From the NCBI RefSeq assembly GCF_001989615.1, contig NZ_CP019069.1, positions 56,564 through 120,563 on the forward strand: a DNA stretch of 64,000 bases, in the 5' to 3' direction. This DNA comes from Halorientalis sp. IM1011 (lineage in GTDB: Archaea > Halobacteriota > Halobacteria > Halobacteriales > Haloarculaceae). The notes under the pieces are model-generated. The model searched no databases and was not told where the DNA came from. It worked only from the letters and a program-made list of their open reading frames with translations. Position 1 is the first letter of the stretch; every line of letters begins with the position of its first letter. Shown here piece after piece: positions 42,589 to 51,459 of this stretch. Position numbers and translations under genes: made by a program.

Positions 42589-42825
42589 TCACCGCTGGGG
42601 GCGGGAGCGGCCGTCGGCACCGTCGTCGGTTCGGGAGCGATTGACGTCGAGTTCGGCTTCGAGCGCGCGGAGTCGGCGGTACATCCGTCGTTCGGACTGA
42701 GATATCCGGCGGTCGAGACGCTCGATTTGCCGTTCCGTATCGTTGTCCAGTGCCGTGCAGTACTGCTCGTGCGTCGCGAGTCGGTCGTACGGGACCGGCC
42801 GCTCACAGCCAGGGCAGGTCGGCAT
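42589..42825 (-). CDS. small zinc-finger and coiled-coil protein, 78 aa
   Basis: The start MPTCPGCERPVPYDRLATHE at 42825 begins a Cys/Cys/His/Cys motif, followed by a charged coiled coil (DNDTERQIERLDRRISQSER). It parallels the protein at 29055-29297 in order and length. The pair lie on either side of the Gln-rich cluster. No function is known. Confidence 0.68.
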   Translation of the reverse strand: MPTCPGCERPVPYDRLATHEQYCTALDNDTERQIERLDRRISQSERRMYRRLRALEAELDVNRSRTDDGADGRSRPQR

Positions 42826-42955
42826 GTGTCGTCCGTAGTACAACCGCTCACGGCTTCACTCTTTGGTCGCCTGCGGGAGGTGTTCCGGAACGGAGGCTGG
42901 CGGAGTCGGGAGACGGCGGCGTCAGACCTTTCGCCGTGAATAACACAGGAGTTGT

Positions 42956-43987
42956 ATGGTCCTGCAGATCGGCGTCATCGGTGTCGGCGGACTCGGCTAC
43001 CTCCAGGCCAAGACGTACGCTGAACTCGGGAGCGTCGATATCGTCGCGGCCGCGGACGTCACTGCGGACGCTCGCGACCTCTTCGAGCGAGAGTTCCACG
43101 CACCGGCCTACGAGACGTACCGCGCACTCCTGCACGAACACGGTGCCGAACTCGACGCCGTCACCATCGTCACACCCCACACCCTCCACTACGAACAGAC
43201 CATGGCCTGTCTGGAATCGGGCCTGCACGTCCTCGTCGAGAAACCGATGGTCACGGACGTGGGCCACGCCAAAGGGCTCGTCGAGGCGGCTGCCGATCGC
43301 AATCTCGTCCTGCAGGTCGGCTACCAGCGCCGGTTCCACGACGGGTTCAGGGAGATCGACCGGGTGCTCCGGAGCGGTCGCATCGGCCGCCTCCGCGCCG
43401 TGGACTGTTTCGTCAGTCAGAACTGGATCGACAACCACCGCGGCACCTGGCGGGTCGATCCCCAGCTGTCCGGCGGCGGCCAGCTCTACGACACCGGCTC
43501 ACACGTCCTCGACGCTCTCGTCTGGCTCTCTCACGCCCAGCCGACGGCGGTGACTGCCCAGATCCAGTACGCCATGCCCGATATCGACGTCGACAGCGTG
43601 TTGACGGTCAGACTGGAGCGCGACGCCGAACCGATCCTGGCGAGCGTCGCCATCGTCGGTGACGGCGTCGACGCCACTCCCCGGGAGGGATACCGGTTCT
43701 GGGGAACCGACGGGACCATCTCCTACATGGACGACGAACTGGAGATCGACGAACAGAACGGCGCAGCCTACCGGACCGAGATGGCCATCGACGCCGACTT
43801 CGACACGCTCAACCGCCGGAAGCTCCGGAACTTCGTCGACGCAATCGAGGGGACGGCCGAGTTAGCCGTCCCCGGAACCGTCGGGCTCACCATCACCGCG
43901 CTCACCGAAGCGGCCTACGAGGCGGACGCGACGGACTCTACCGTGTCGGTCCAGTCGGTCGTCGAGAACGCCACCGTCCAGCAGTGA
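42956..43987 (+). CDS. Gfo/Idh/MocA family oxidoreductase, 343 aa
   Basis: The Rossmann start VLQIGVIGVGGLGYLQAKTY and the motif GLHVLVEKPMVTDVGHAKG, with the catalytic Lys, define the family. Later segments LQVGYQRRFHDGFREID and WRVDPQLSGGGQLYDTGSHVLD fit sugar-1-dehydrogenase-like members, where the substrate-binding His lies in a G-x-x-x-x-T/D-x-x-x-H motif. The gene stands alone on the plus strand, divergent from the zinc-finger gene. Confidence 0.87.
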   Translation: MVLQIGVIGVGGLGYLQAKTYAELGSVDIVAAADVTADARDLFEREFHAPAYETYRALLHEHGAELDAVTIVTPHTLHYEQTMACLESGLHVLVEKPMVTDVGHAKGLVEAAADRNLVLQVGYQRRFHDGFREIDRVLRSGRIGRLRAVDCFVSQNWIDNHRGTWRVDPQLSGGGQLYDTGSHVLDALVWLSHAQPTAVTAQIQYAMPDIDVDSVLTVRLERDAEPILASVAIVGDGVDATPREGYRFWGTDGTISYMDDELEIDEQNGAAYRTEMAIDADFDTLNRRKLRNFVDAIEGTAELAVPGTVGLTITALTEAAYEADATDSTVSVQSVVENATVQQ

Positions 43988-44011
43988 GATTCCGGCGCGA
44001 TTCCGCCTGCG

Positions 44012-44869
44012 TCAGCCACCCGGCACGACCCGGCGCGCGAGCCAGCCGAGGAAGGGTGCCACGTCGCGCTGGGACGTGAGGCGGTACTCGGCGGCGGTGT
44101 CACGCGAGCCGACGTGGACCCCGACGTCACCGGCTGTGAGGACCCGGAAGACGTCCTCGTCCGTGGTATCGTCGCCGAGATAGACGGTCCGATACCCGTC
44201 GGGAAGCCGCCCCTGCATCCAGCGCACCGCCTGCCCTTTGTCCCAGTCGATGCGCGGCCGTATCTCGACCGATTTGCGCCCGGAGACGAGTTCGAGCCGA
44301 TCGTCCAGTTCCGGAGAGAGCGCATCGATGCGGTCGGTCACGACGGATTGCAGCGCCGCCGGGACCCGTCGATAGTGGACCGTCAGCGAGAGCCGCTTGT
44401 CCTCGATCTGGCAGCCGGGCACGTCACCGAGCGCCTGCCGGAGAACGGTCCCAGCGTGGTCGAGGGCGGGCCTGTGACGTTCCACCTCGGGATGGAGCTC
44501 TCTCGTGTCACCCCATACCAGTTCGAGCCCGTGATTGCCTGCGTAGACTGCATCCGTGATTCCGGTGCGCGAGCGGAGATCGTCCAGTTCGCGGCCGCTC
44601 ACGATGGCGACGACGGCGTCGGTCCGCGCGGCGAGACCGCCGAGGGCGGCCGCGTTCGCGGTGGTGATCTGCGGGTGATCGGGATCCTTCGCGATGGGTG
44701 CGAGCGTGCCGTCGAAGTCGGTGGCGACCAGCAGTCCCGATCCGCGTTCCAGTCGCGCCGCGATCTCGCCGAGATGGGAAGCAGCCGGTCTCGTTCCGCG
44801 CTCGTGTGCTGGCGGCCGTGTTCGACGCTGTGAATTCGGCCGGCGCTGGTAATTGGTATCGTTAGTCAC
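44012..44869 (-). CDS. otsB: trehalose-6-phosphate phosphatase, 285 aa
   Basis: HAD-fold phosphatase removing phosphate from trehalose-6-phosphate. Motif I is LVATDFDGTLAPI near residues 44-56; later motifs appear as AIVSGRELDDL, YAGNHGLELVWG, WDKGQAVRWM and TVYLGDDTTDEDVF. I chose the GTG at 44869 (VTNDTNYQRRPNSQ), which starts 10 bp after the otsA stop at 44880; the frame continues upstream within otsA, but that is shadow. The otsA-otsB order on one strand makes trehalose from UDP-glucose and glucose-6-phosphate, an osmolyte. Confidence 0.92.
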   Translation of the reverse strand: MTNDTNYQRRPNSQRRTRPPAHERGTRPAASHLGEIAARLERGSGLLVATDFDGTLAPIAKDPDHPQITTANAAALGGLAARTDAVVAIVSGRELDDLRSRTGITDAVYAGNHGLELVWGDTRELHPEVERHRPALDHAGTVLRQALGDVPGCQIEDKRLSLTVHYRRVPAALQSVVTDRIDALSPELDDRLELVSGRKSVEIRPRIDWDKGQAVRWMQGRLPDGYRTVYLGDDTTDEDVFRVLTAGDVGVHVGSRDTAAEYRLTSQRDVAPFLGWLARRVVPGG

Positions 44870-44879
44870 GGGTCGTAGG

Positions 44880-46556
44880 TCACGCGGGACGACGATGTAC
44901 CGGAGACCGCCGTTCGCCCGGTCGGAGGCACTGGTTGACCCACGAATCGAGGGTCTGTTCGGTAACCGCCCGACGGAGGCCGTCCATCCGCTGTCGTCGC
45001 TCGTCGTCCGGCATGGCGAGGGCGTCCTCGATGGTCGTGGCGAAGTCGGGCACGTCCAGGGGGTCGATCGCGAGTGCGTGGTCGCCGAACTCGTCGTACG
45101 CACCGGTCCCTCGACTCAACAGGAGGACGCCCGGGTCGGAGCCCTGCGCGGCGACGTACTCCTGGGCGACGAGGTTCATCCCGTCCCTGAGCGGGCTGAC
45201 GATGGCGAGGTCCGCCTCGCGGTAGAGCCCGAACAGTTCGGCCTGTGAGAGGTGCGCCGTCGTGTAGATGACCGGTTGCCAGTCGTCGGTGCCGAACCGA
45301 TCGTTGAGCCGCTCGACCCGATCCTCGACGGTCGCCCGAATCTCCCTGTACGCCTTGATCTCCTCCCGGCTGACGCTCCCGACCTGCACGTAGGTGAGGT
45401 CACCGCGGAGGTCGGGATTGTCGGTCAGGAGCCGTTCGAGCGCGCGGAGGCGTTCGGGGATTCCCTTGGTGTAGTCCAGTCGGTCGACGCCGACACCTAG
45501 CGTCACGTCGTCGGCGATTCCGTGCTGTTTCCTGAGACGGGCCGGGAACGCGGTCGCGGCCGCAGTCCCTACGGTGTCGCGAACGTCCTCGACGGGAACG
45601 CCCATCGGATTAGACTGGATGGCGATCTCACGACCGCGATACGCGATCCGTCGGTCGGACCAGTCGACGACGGCATCGTCGACGGCGGTCGCGACGCACT
45701 CGAGGAAGTTCTGGACGTAGCGTTCGGTGTGGAACCCGATCCGGTCACAGCCGAGTAGCCCCCGGAGAAGATCCTGTCGTCGCGGGCAGGCGCGGAACGT
45801 GTCCCACGCCGGCCAGGGGATGTGCCAGAACTGCGCCACGTCGACCGCCGGGCCGAGTTGCCGTCGGACGATACGCGGCGCGAGCGCGAAGTGATAATCG
45901 TGAAACCAGATCGTCGTCTCGTCGAGTCGGTCCCCGGGCGCGCTCGCGATTGCATTCGCGGCGAATCGCTCGTTCACCGTCCGATAGGTGTCCCAGAACG
46001 CCCCCTCGCAGTTCACGTGACCGAGAAACGAGTGACAGAGCGGCCACAGCACCTGGTTGCTGAACCCGTAGTAATAGTTCTCCACCTCGGCGTCGGAGAG
46101 CCAGACGCGTCGCAACGTGTATCGTTCGTCCGTCGGCCCCGAGTCGGTTCGAGGGGGTGCCCCGGACGAATTTCGAGGGGGCGCCCCGGACGAATCGGTG
46201 TTTTCCGATAGATCCTCGGCTGGCGGGACCGCGACACAGCCGTCGTCGTCGACGACTTCCTCGTCGGCGTCACCGTCCCCCCAAGCGATCCACGTGCCGC
46301 CGAGTTTTCGCATCACCGGATCGAGACCCGCAGTGACACCTCCCGTCGGTCGGTCCACAGTGATCGCCCCCTCGTCGAACTCGTGACTGTACGGCTGTCG
46401 GTTCGACACTACGATCAGATCGCGAGCCACGTTTCGATCAGGCGGCCCATGCCCCGCTCCTATGTCGCGTTGCGGTTGCCGTGTCGATTCCCGATTCGAC
46501 GATCCGGGACCACCGGTCCCGGTTCCGTTCGGCCGTGGTGGCGTATGGTCGTACAT
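44880..46556 (-). CDS. otsA: trehalose-6-phosphate synthase, GT20, 558 aa
   Basis: GT20 glycosyltransferase. Motifs in order: LIVVSNRQPYSHEFDE, GGVTAGLDPVMRKLGGTWIAWG, TIWFHDYHFALAPRIVRR, QFWHIPWPAWDTFRACP, GVDRLDYTKGIPERLRAL and SPLRDGMNLVAQEYVAA. The ATG at 46556 was chosen because residues before it are not conserved. A variable loop near residues 95-130 holds the doubled SSGAPPRN/SSGAPPRT segment encoded by a 24-bp tandem duplication (46148-46194). It is first in the ots operon. Trehalose would support desiccation or osmotic tolerance. Confidence 0.93.
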   Translation of the reverse strand: MYDHTPPRPNGTGTGGPGSSNRESTRQPQRDIGAGHGPPDRNVARDLIVVSNRQPYSHEFDEGAITVDRPTGGVTAGLDPVMRKLGGTWIAWGDGDADEEVVDDDGCVAVPPAEDLSENTDSSGAPPRNSSGAPPRTDSGPTDERYTLRRVWLSDAEVENYYYGFSNQVLWPLCHSFLGHVNCEGAFWDTYRTVNERFAANAIASAPGDRLDETTIWFHDYHFALAPRIVRRQLGPAVDVAQFWHIPWPAWDTFRACPRRQDLLRGLLGCDRIGFHTERYVQNFLECVATAVDDAVVDWSDRRIAYRGREIAIQSNPMGVPVEDVRDTVGTAAATAFPARLRKQHGIADDVTLGVGVDRLDYTKGIPERLRALERLLTDNPDLRGDLTYVQVGSVSREEIKAYREIRATVEDRVERLNDRFGTDDWQPVIYTTAHLSQAELFGLYREADLAIVSPLRDGMNLVAQEYVAAQGSDPGVLLLSRGTGAYDEFGDHALAIDPLDVPDFATTIEDALAMPDDERRQRMDGLRRAVTEQTLDSWVNQCLRPGERRSPVHRRPA

Positions 46557-46799
46557 GATCCCGAGAGATACCGTAGTCCGGACCGGAGTGCAGGTTTTGC
46601 CGGACCAAGCCGGTGGTGCTTGCATCTGAAAGGACGATCCCGGTTGGACGACGGATCCCCTGGTCACGGTCGATGCCGACAACGGGTCACGGTCGATGCC
46701 GACACCCGGACAGAATCGAACTCCGTCCTCGGTGAGTCACGGCGAAGCGGCAGTGGGAGCCGACCGGATCCTTGCCACTTCGTTTCGTATTCACAGCTA

Positions 46800-46821
46800 T
46801 TTACAGTCGTATGGCTGTAAA
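46800..46821. promoter_or_regulatory. 22-bp palindrome TTTACAG-N8-CTGTAAA
   Basis: Seven-base arms TTTACAG and CTGTAAA flank TCGTATGG. A sequence identical at 20 of 22 positions occurs at 56750-56771 between rdfA and sph3. The duplicated, symmetric form suggests a dimeric regulator site. Its regulator is unknown. Confidence 0.45.
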
Positions 46822-46874
46822 GTTGGAGCGACAGACAGGAGTAGCGTTCACGAGGGACGAGTCAGTGGCGCGCG

Positions 46875-47678
46875 CACACCGGGTTTCCGGTGAAACGGGT
46901 GGTAGAGAGGGGGTGTGGAACGAGGGGTGTTTGTTCGAGGCGAGGTGGTATTTGGAGCGCGCGCACACCGGGTTTCCGGTGAAACCGGGGCAGAAGGGGA
47001 CTGGGGAGGGAGATCCAGCGGGGGACGAGGGAAAACACCCTAGAAACAGACACACACCGGATTTCCGGTGAAAGTCTATGCTAGAGCGGCCAGTAGTACC
47101 GAAATCCGCTGAGATATTGTGGCGCTAGAGACTGAGCTAGAGACTGGGCTTCCGCTAGCACTATCTGAATAAAACTGGATAAAATTGATAACTGTGTTTA
47201 ATTACATTAGTTTTATATACTACAAAGGAGTAAAGTCCATTGATTAGATCACAACCATTAGAGTGATAGCTGGCGCTATCACGTAGAGCGGAAGCTGCCA
47301 TCCGAAACGATCCTCTTCGAGTGGTGTGGTTCTCGCTTTCGGTATCGTTCTTCGCTCCAGCTCTCGCTGTCACGCTTGCTTCCACTCTCGGTTCGATTCC
47401 TCTGTCACCGTGATCTCCCTCCGTTCTGGTCCGTAGCTTTCTCGTTGAGAGGTCTACTCCGGCTTCAGACGGCGCTTCGACCGACGATACTCCTGCAGAC
47501 AACGTGCAACCGACGACACTCTCATCGACGACCTCACTGGCGACGGCTCCCCACCGACGATCCCTCAACCCCCGTTTCAACTGCACCCCTCCCCCTCCAA
47601 CCCCCCATTTCACCGGAAACCCGGTGTGTGTCTCTAACCCGATTCTTTATAAACCATTTCACCGGAAACCCGGTGTCC
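46875..47678. other. second ORB-like repeat cluster without an adjacent orc gene
   Basis: Five repeats of the same kind as at 2355-2895. Three lie in one orientation (CACACCGGGTTTCCGGTGAA at 46875-46895 and 46964-46984, and a variant with GGATTTCC at 47051-47073). Two lie in inverted orientation (TTTCACCGGAAACCCGGTGT at 47608-47630 and 47657-47678). They flank an AT-rich block at about 47090-47260. This is the classic layout of an archaeal origin, yet no orc1 gene is nearby. Activity is inferred only. Confidence 0.7.
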
Positions 47679-47916
47679 GATTTCGAAATTTTACAAAAGT
47701 TATAATACATAAATTCTCCATCCAGTTTCTGGCTTCGTCCATCGGTCGTCAGTGTCCCGACATCTCACTGGGATTCACTTCTCGATCGTCGTCACCAACT
47801 GGTCTTTCTGAACCGGTCGGTGCCGGCTACCCCTCGTTAGCCTGAACGTACGTTCGAACGTCTCGGGTAATTGGTGTATAACTATAGACGAAAATTCATA
47901 ACGAGAATACGGACCC

Positions 47917-48210
47917 ATGTTCGACCTGACTGGTTTCCAACGAGACATCATGTACCTGGTTGCGGGGTTAGACGACCCACACGGCCTCGCGGTCAAGGAC
48001 GAACTCGAGAAGTACTACGAATCGGAGATACACCACGGCCGCCTGTATCCGAACCTGGACGAACTGGTGAAGAAAGGCCTCATCAAGAAAGGCAAGAAGG
48101 ATCGACGTACCAACGTCTACAAACTCACCGACCGCGGCGTTCGCGAGCTTCAGGACCGTCGGGACTGGGAAGACCAGTACCTGCAGGACAAACAGGCCAT
48201 CCCGACGTAA
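47917..48210 (+). CDS. PadR-like transcriptional regulator, 97 aa
   Basis: Small winged-helix protein of the PadR type: MFDLTGFQRDIMYLVAGLDDP, AVKDELEKYYESEIHHGRLY and GLIKKGKKDRRTNVYKLTDRGVREL. Such regulators sense small ligands, often phenolic or stress signals. It is the first gene after the repeat-rich region at 46875-47678. A T6 run follows the stop at 48235-48240. Confidence 0.87.
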   Translation: MFDLTGFQRDIMYLVAGLDDPHGLAVKDELEKYYESEIHHGRLYPNLDELVKKGLIKKGKKDRRTNVYKLTDRGVRELQDRRDWEDQYLQDKQAIPT

Positions 48211-48234
48211 CGGCCCACGTAGCGATCCCGACTA

Positions 48235-48240
48235 TTTTTT
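48235..48240 (+). terminator. T6 run after the PadR gene
   Basis: Six T residues 25 bp after the stop codon; likely a haloarchaeal terminator. Confidence 0.45.
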
Positions 48241-48359
48241 CGACCCGTCCGACCAGCCAGTTACGGATCGGCAGTTCCTGACAGCGTCAGTGACTCTCAC
48301 CGACGCCGATCGCACATGGACCGGGTAACAAACCGTCCATCTCCCGTCGATCGGAGTCG

Positions 48360-48758
48360 ATGCTACCGTCCCGGGAGACGCGATCGGCGCTATCGGCGGA
48401 CCACCACAGCTGGCTCCGGTCCGTCTCGCTGCCCTGGATACTCGCTCTCGTCGCGAGCAAGTCGGGCGATCTCGTGACGACCGTCGTCGGACTGGCGGTC
48501 GTCGACGGCCTCACGGAACGCAATCCCGTGGCCGGTACTGTCTTCCGCCAGTTCGGCGTCGTCGGACTGTGCGTGATGACCGCCGCCGTGTTGCTCGTCG
48601 TCGTCCTCGTCGTCGAGCATGCTGCATCGGTCCTCGAACGTCACGACGATACCTCGGTCGGGCCAAACACCGTCTATTTCCTGGGATACTTGCCACTCGT
48701 TACCGTATTCGGTGCGGCGACGGTGTATAACGCCGTCTTACTCTGTATACACGCCTGA
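48360..48758 (+). CDS. DUF5658 family membrane protein, 132 aa
   Basis: Three hydrophobic helices with the family pattern ILALVASKSGDLVTTVVGLAV, VVDGLTERNPVAGTVF and FLGYLPLVTVFGAATVYNAVL. Proteins of this family are small and poorly characterised, and often sit near regulators in haloarchaea. No partner is known. It lies on the same strand as the PadR gene but the 149-bp gap suggests separate transcription. Confidence 0.77.
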   Translation: MLPSRETRSALSADHHSWLRSVSLPWILALVASKSGDLVTTVVGLAVVDGLTERNPVAGTVFRQFGVVGLCVMTAAVLLVVVLVVEHAASVLERHDDTSVGPNTVYFLGYLPLVTVFGAATVYNAVLLCIHA

Positions 48759-48890
48759 CTGCGCCCGGTTGGGTCGGCGTATCGGGCTGCCGTCCGTGGG
48801 TTACTGCGCATAACCGGGGTATAACTATCCCACCGGCACGATACGCCCCGGTCGATGTCGCGCCGGTACGGTCCGGCGAAGGGTGATAGC

Positions 48891-49088
48891 ATGGACGAGG
48901 CTCATACGACCGACGACGTGGCGGACGATGTACAGGCGGAGCCGGAACTGATCTCGGTGGTCGTCGAGGACGACGACGCGCCCGACCAGTGTACCATCTT
49001 CCACCCGGAGTCGTCGGGTGTCGACCGGATGTCACAGTGGATCACTGCGGAGACCGATCTCTTCGTCGATCTCTACAGCGTCCGGTAG
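48891..49088 (+). CDS. DUF7511-type small acidic protein, 65 aa
   Basis: Residues about 20-63 match the domain with ISVVVEDDDAPDQCTIFHPE and RMSQWITAETDLFVDLYS. The ATG at 48891 was chosen over 48855 because a GGTGA-type ribosome binding site (aagggtgat) sits just upstream of it. The protein probably has a single domain and unknown function. Confidence 0.72.
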   Translation: MDEAHTTDDVADDVQAEPELISVVVEDDDAPDQCTIFHPESSGVDRMSQWITAETDLFVDLYSVR

Positions 49089-49113
49089 AACCAGAAATTC
49101 GGTTGTCGGACAC

Positions 49114-49713
49114 TCAGTCGCCGGTCTCAGCCCCGACTTCGATCGCGTGGAGTGCCGAACAGCCGCCGACGGCCAGGACGAGCACGCCCAGGGCGGCGAT
49201 CGACGCTGCGCCGCCCGCGACCAGGCTGACGAAAAAGAGCGCGGCACCGACGCCGCTCAGCCCGAGATAGTACTCGTGCCAGGGTCGCGTGTCCGGTGAC
49301 TGGTTGTCCAGATACTCGTAGAGCTGTGGGGCGTTCTCACCGAGAGAGACGATCCCGCGGTTCTGGTTGAACTGGACGATTCCCATGTCGGCCATCTTCG
49401 GCAGGTGACACTGGTAGAGGCCCACGTACACCCGCTTGCGCTGGCTGGAGGTGATCGACGCGATGTCCGTGTCGTTTTCCAGCGCAGCGATATGCTCCGC
49501 CAGGTCACTGAGTGTGACCTGCTGTTCGTGTTCGCGCAGGTATCTGATCACTTCGCGACGACGCTCGTTTTTCAAAATCTCGAATATGAGATCTAGTGAT
49601 AGTTCTTCGGCGGGCGACTCCTCACCCCCCTCGGCGCTCGTCGTCGGTTCCGTTGCCGATTCCTCGATCTGCTGTGTCGTTGGTCCCGTTGACCCCGTTT
49701 CCTGTGTACTCAT
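49114..49713 (-). CDS. DUF7344-type HTH membrane protein, 199 aa
   Basis: An N-terminal disordered segment is followed by a winged-helix domain of the haloarchaeal DUF7344 type (SLDLIFEILKNERRREVIRYL, SSQRKRVYVGLYQCHLPKMADM). Two transmembrane helices close the protein (LGLSGVGAALFFVSLVAGGAA, IAALGVLVLAVGGC). The protein at 54038-54586 has the same order and is a paralog. It is probably a membrane-bound regulator; the signal is unknown. Confidence 0.83.
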   Translation of the reverse strand: MSTQETGSTGPTTQQIEESATEPTTSAEGGEESPAEELSLDLIFEILKNERRREVIRYLREHEQQVTLSDLAEHIAALENDTDIASITSSQRKRVYVGLYQCHLPKMADMGIVQFNQNRGIVSLGENAPQLYEYLDNQSPDTRPWHEYYLGLSGVGAALFFVSLVAGGAASIAALGVLVLAVGGCSALHAIEVGAETGD

Positions 49714-50087
49714 GCTCTAATCACCCGTCTCTGGGATCGCACTCGTTCCCCCTCCCAGTCGGTCGTGTACGTCCTACCGGGACGCGTCTCCATTCGCCCC
49801 TTTACTGCTGGTAGGCCTCTCCCAATGACCGACGCCACGTGGGAACGCGTTGATTTATCCGCGGCGTCTACACGCACGACAGGCAGGCACTTAATTGTTA
49901 TTTGTCGTATAAGAAATGAATACTTCACGCTGGCGCTACGATCGGTAAGGATCTGTTTCGGTCTCGGTGGCTAGCGAATCAGCACGGTCAGACAGTAACA
50001 GGACGGAGAACAGCAACCGCACGGTCGTATAGTATCAAAAACATTTTCGAAAAATGGGATCGGACGAGATACGTTCGGGCGTGTCAG
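49714..50087. other. gene-free stretch between two gene starts or ends
   Basis: No gene is seen. It probably carries the promoter of the DUF7344 gene near 49740 and an AT-rich part near 49900-50055, for example TATAAGAAATGAATACTTCA. The 3' end of the UDP-sugar dehydrogenase gene borders it. Confidence 0.4.
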
Positions 50088-51458
50088 TCACTCTCTACCG
50101 GAATCACCGACACCGACGGTCGTCACCGGGGTTTCGAATTCGGTACCGTCGACGACGTTTCGGCCGTCGACGACGACCGCACCGTCGAGTTCGCTCCAGT
50201 CGAGGCTGTCGAACTCGTCGTGAGCAGTCGCGACGACCACCCCATCTAATTCCGTCTCGGGGAGGTCACCGACCTCGGCCGATCGGACGTCGAACGCGTC
50301 CAGGTCGACGACGGGATCGACCCCGATTACGTCGGCGCCGGCGTCTCGCAGCAGGGACGCGATGGCGACGCCGGGGGATTCACGGGTCTCGTCGACGCCG
50401 GGCCGGTACGCGAGACCGAGGACGGCGACCGTCGCGTCCGAGGGTGCCACGCCCGTCTCGCGCAGTGCCTCGCACAGTTTCCCGACGGTGTATCCCGGCA
50501 TCGCGTCGTTGATGCGTCTCGCCCGTCGCAACAGGGGCGTCCCGGTCTCGGTAGTGTCGATGAGGAAGTACGGATAGTAGGGGATACAGTGGCCGCCGAC
50601 GCCGGCACCGGGACGATGCAGGTCGCAGTACGGTTGTGCGTTGGCCGTCTCGATGGCCTCGAACACGTCGACCCCCATCTCCTCGGTCAGCGTCGCGAGT
50701 TCGTTGGCCAGCGCGATGTTCACGTCCCGATAGACCCCCTCGAACACTTTGACGCACTCGGCGGTCGTGGCGTCGGAGACCGCGTGGACCTCGTTGTCCG
50801 TTAGCACGTCGTACAGGGCCGCGGCGGCCCGTGTACTCTCGGGGTCGACGCCCCCGACGACTTTCGGATACGCCCCGCGAACGTCACGGAGTGCCCGCCC
50901 GCTCGCGGTCCGCTCGGGACAGAACGCCACGCCGAACTCGCCGGGGTCGCAGTCGCTCTCCTCGGCCAGTATCGGGGCGACAACCTCATCGCAGGTTCCT
51001 GGCGGGACGGTCGACTCGACACACACCAGATCGCCGGGTTCGAGGCCGCTCGCGACGGCCGAGATCGCCGCCCGGAGCGTCGTGAGGTCGGGACTCCCGT
51101 CCTCGACGAGGGTCGGGACGATGACGACGTGGACGCTCGCACGGGCGGCGGCCGCGTCCCCCTCGGTCGTCGCGACGAAGGACCCGTCGGCGACGACCTC
51201 CCGCATCGCCTCGGGGAGCCCCGGTTCTCCGCTGACGGGGCAGTCCCCGTCGTTGATCGATTCGACGACGGATGCGTCGACGTCGACGCCGGTCGTGTTC
51301 CCCGTGACCTCGGCGAACACCGTCGCGAGGGGGAGCCCCATCTTGCCGAGACCGTAGACTGCCACTGGCACCCGGCCGGCGCGGATCGCGGTGCCCTGTC
51401 CGTTCGCCGGACTCGAACCACCGTACAGCGAGACGGCCGATTCGGACTCGCGGTGCAT
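50088..51458 (-). CDS. UDP-N-acetyl-hexosamine 6-dehydrogenase, WecC/WbpA-like, 456 aa
   Basis: NAD-dependent dehydrogenase making UDP-N-acetyl-hexosaminuronate. The N-terminal NAD fold has VPVAVYGLGKMGLPLATVF, and the active site has GAGVGGHCIPYYPYFL with the catalytic Cys. The middle lattice EGVYRDVNIALANELA and the C-terminal VLGLAYRPGVDETRESPGVA complete the family. It lies 1 bp after a Gfo/Idh gene on the same strand and downstream of an aminotransferase gene, matching the WbpA-WbpB-WbpE gene set for UDP-2,3-diamino-uronate sugars. The preferred substrate could be UDP-ManNAc from wecB or UDP-GlcNAc. Confidence 0.9.
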   Translation of the reverse strand: MHRESESAVSLYGGSSPANGQGTAIRAGRVPVAVYGLGKMGLPLATVFAEVTGNTTGVDVDASVVESINDGDCPVSGEPGLPEAMREVVADGSFVATTEGDAAAARASVHVVIVPTLVEDGSPDLTTLRAAISAVASGLEPGDLVCVESTVPPGTCDEVVAPILAEESDCDPGEFGVAFCPERTASGRALRDVRGAYPKVVGGVDPESTRAAAALYDVLTDNEVHAVSDATTAECVKVFEGVYRDVNIALANELATLTEEMGVDVFEAIETANAQPYCDLHRPGAGVGGHCIPYYPYFLIDTTETGTPLLRRARRINDAMPGYTVGKLCEALRETGVAPSDATVAVLGLAYRPGVDETRESPGVAIASLLRDAGADVIGVDPVVDLDAFDVRSAEVGDLPETELDGVVVATAHDEFDSLDWSELDGAVVVDGRNVVDGTEFETPVTTVGVGDSGRE

Positions 51459-51459
51459 G

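Larger units (their letters stand above)
46557..47916. other. long gene-free region holding the second ORB-like repeat cluster
   Basis: About 1.36 kb between otsA and the PadR-type gene with no convincing gene. Its central part (roughly 47090-47260) is clearly AT-richer than its surroundings. Contents seen are a 22-bp palindrome at 46800-46821 and five ORB-like repeats between 46875 and 47678. Open frames inside are of the antisense-shadow kind, and one frame (47161-47613, minus) has no recognisable features. Confidence 0.7.

Noticed and set aside
47161..47613. Minus-strand frame of 150 codons in the second repeat cluster
   Set aside because: No recognisable domains, crosses the repeat region, and the composition does not resemble neighbouring proteins.
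46875..47678. CRISPR array
   Set aside because: The repeats are few, unevenly spaced (from about 50 to 560 bp) and occur in both orientations, and there are no cas genes. They match the origin-type repeat at 2355-2895.
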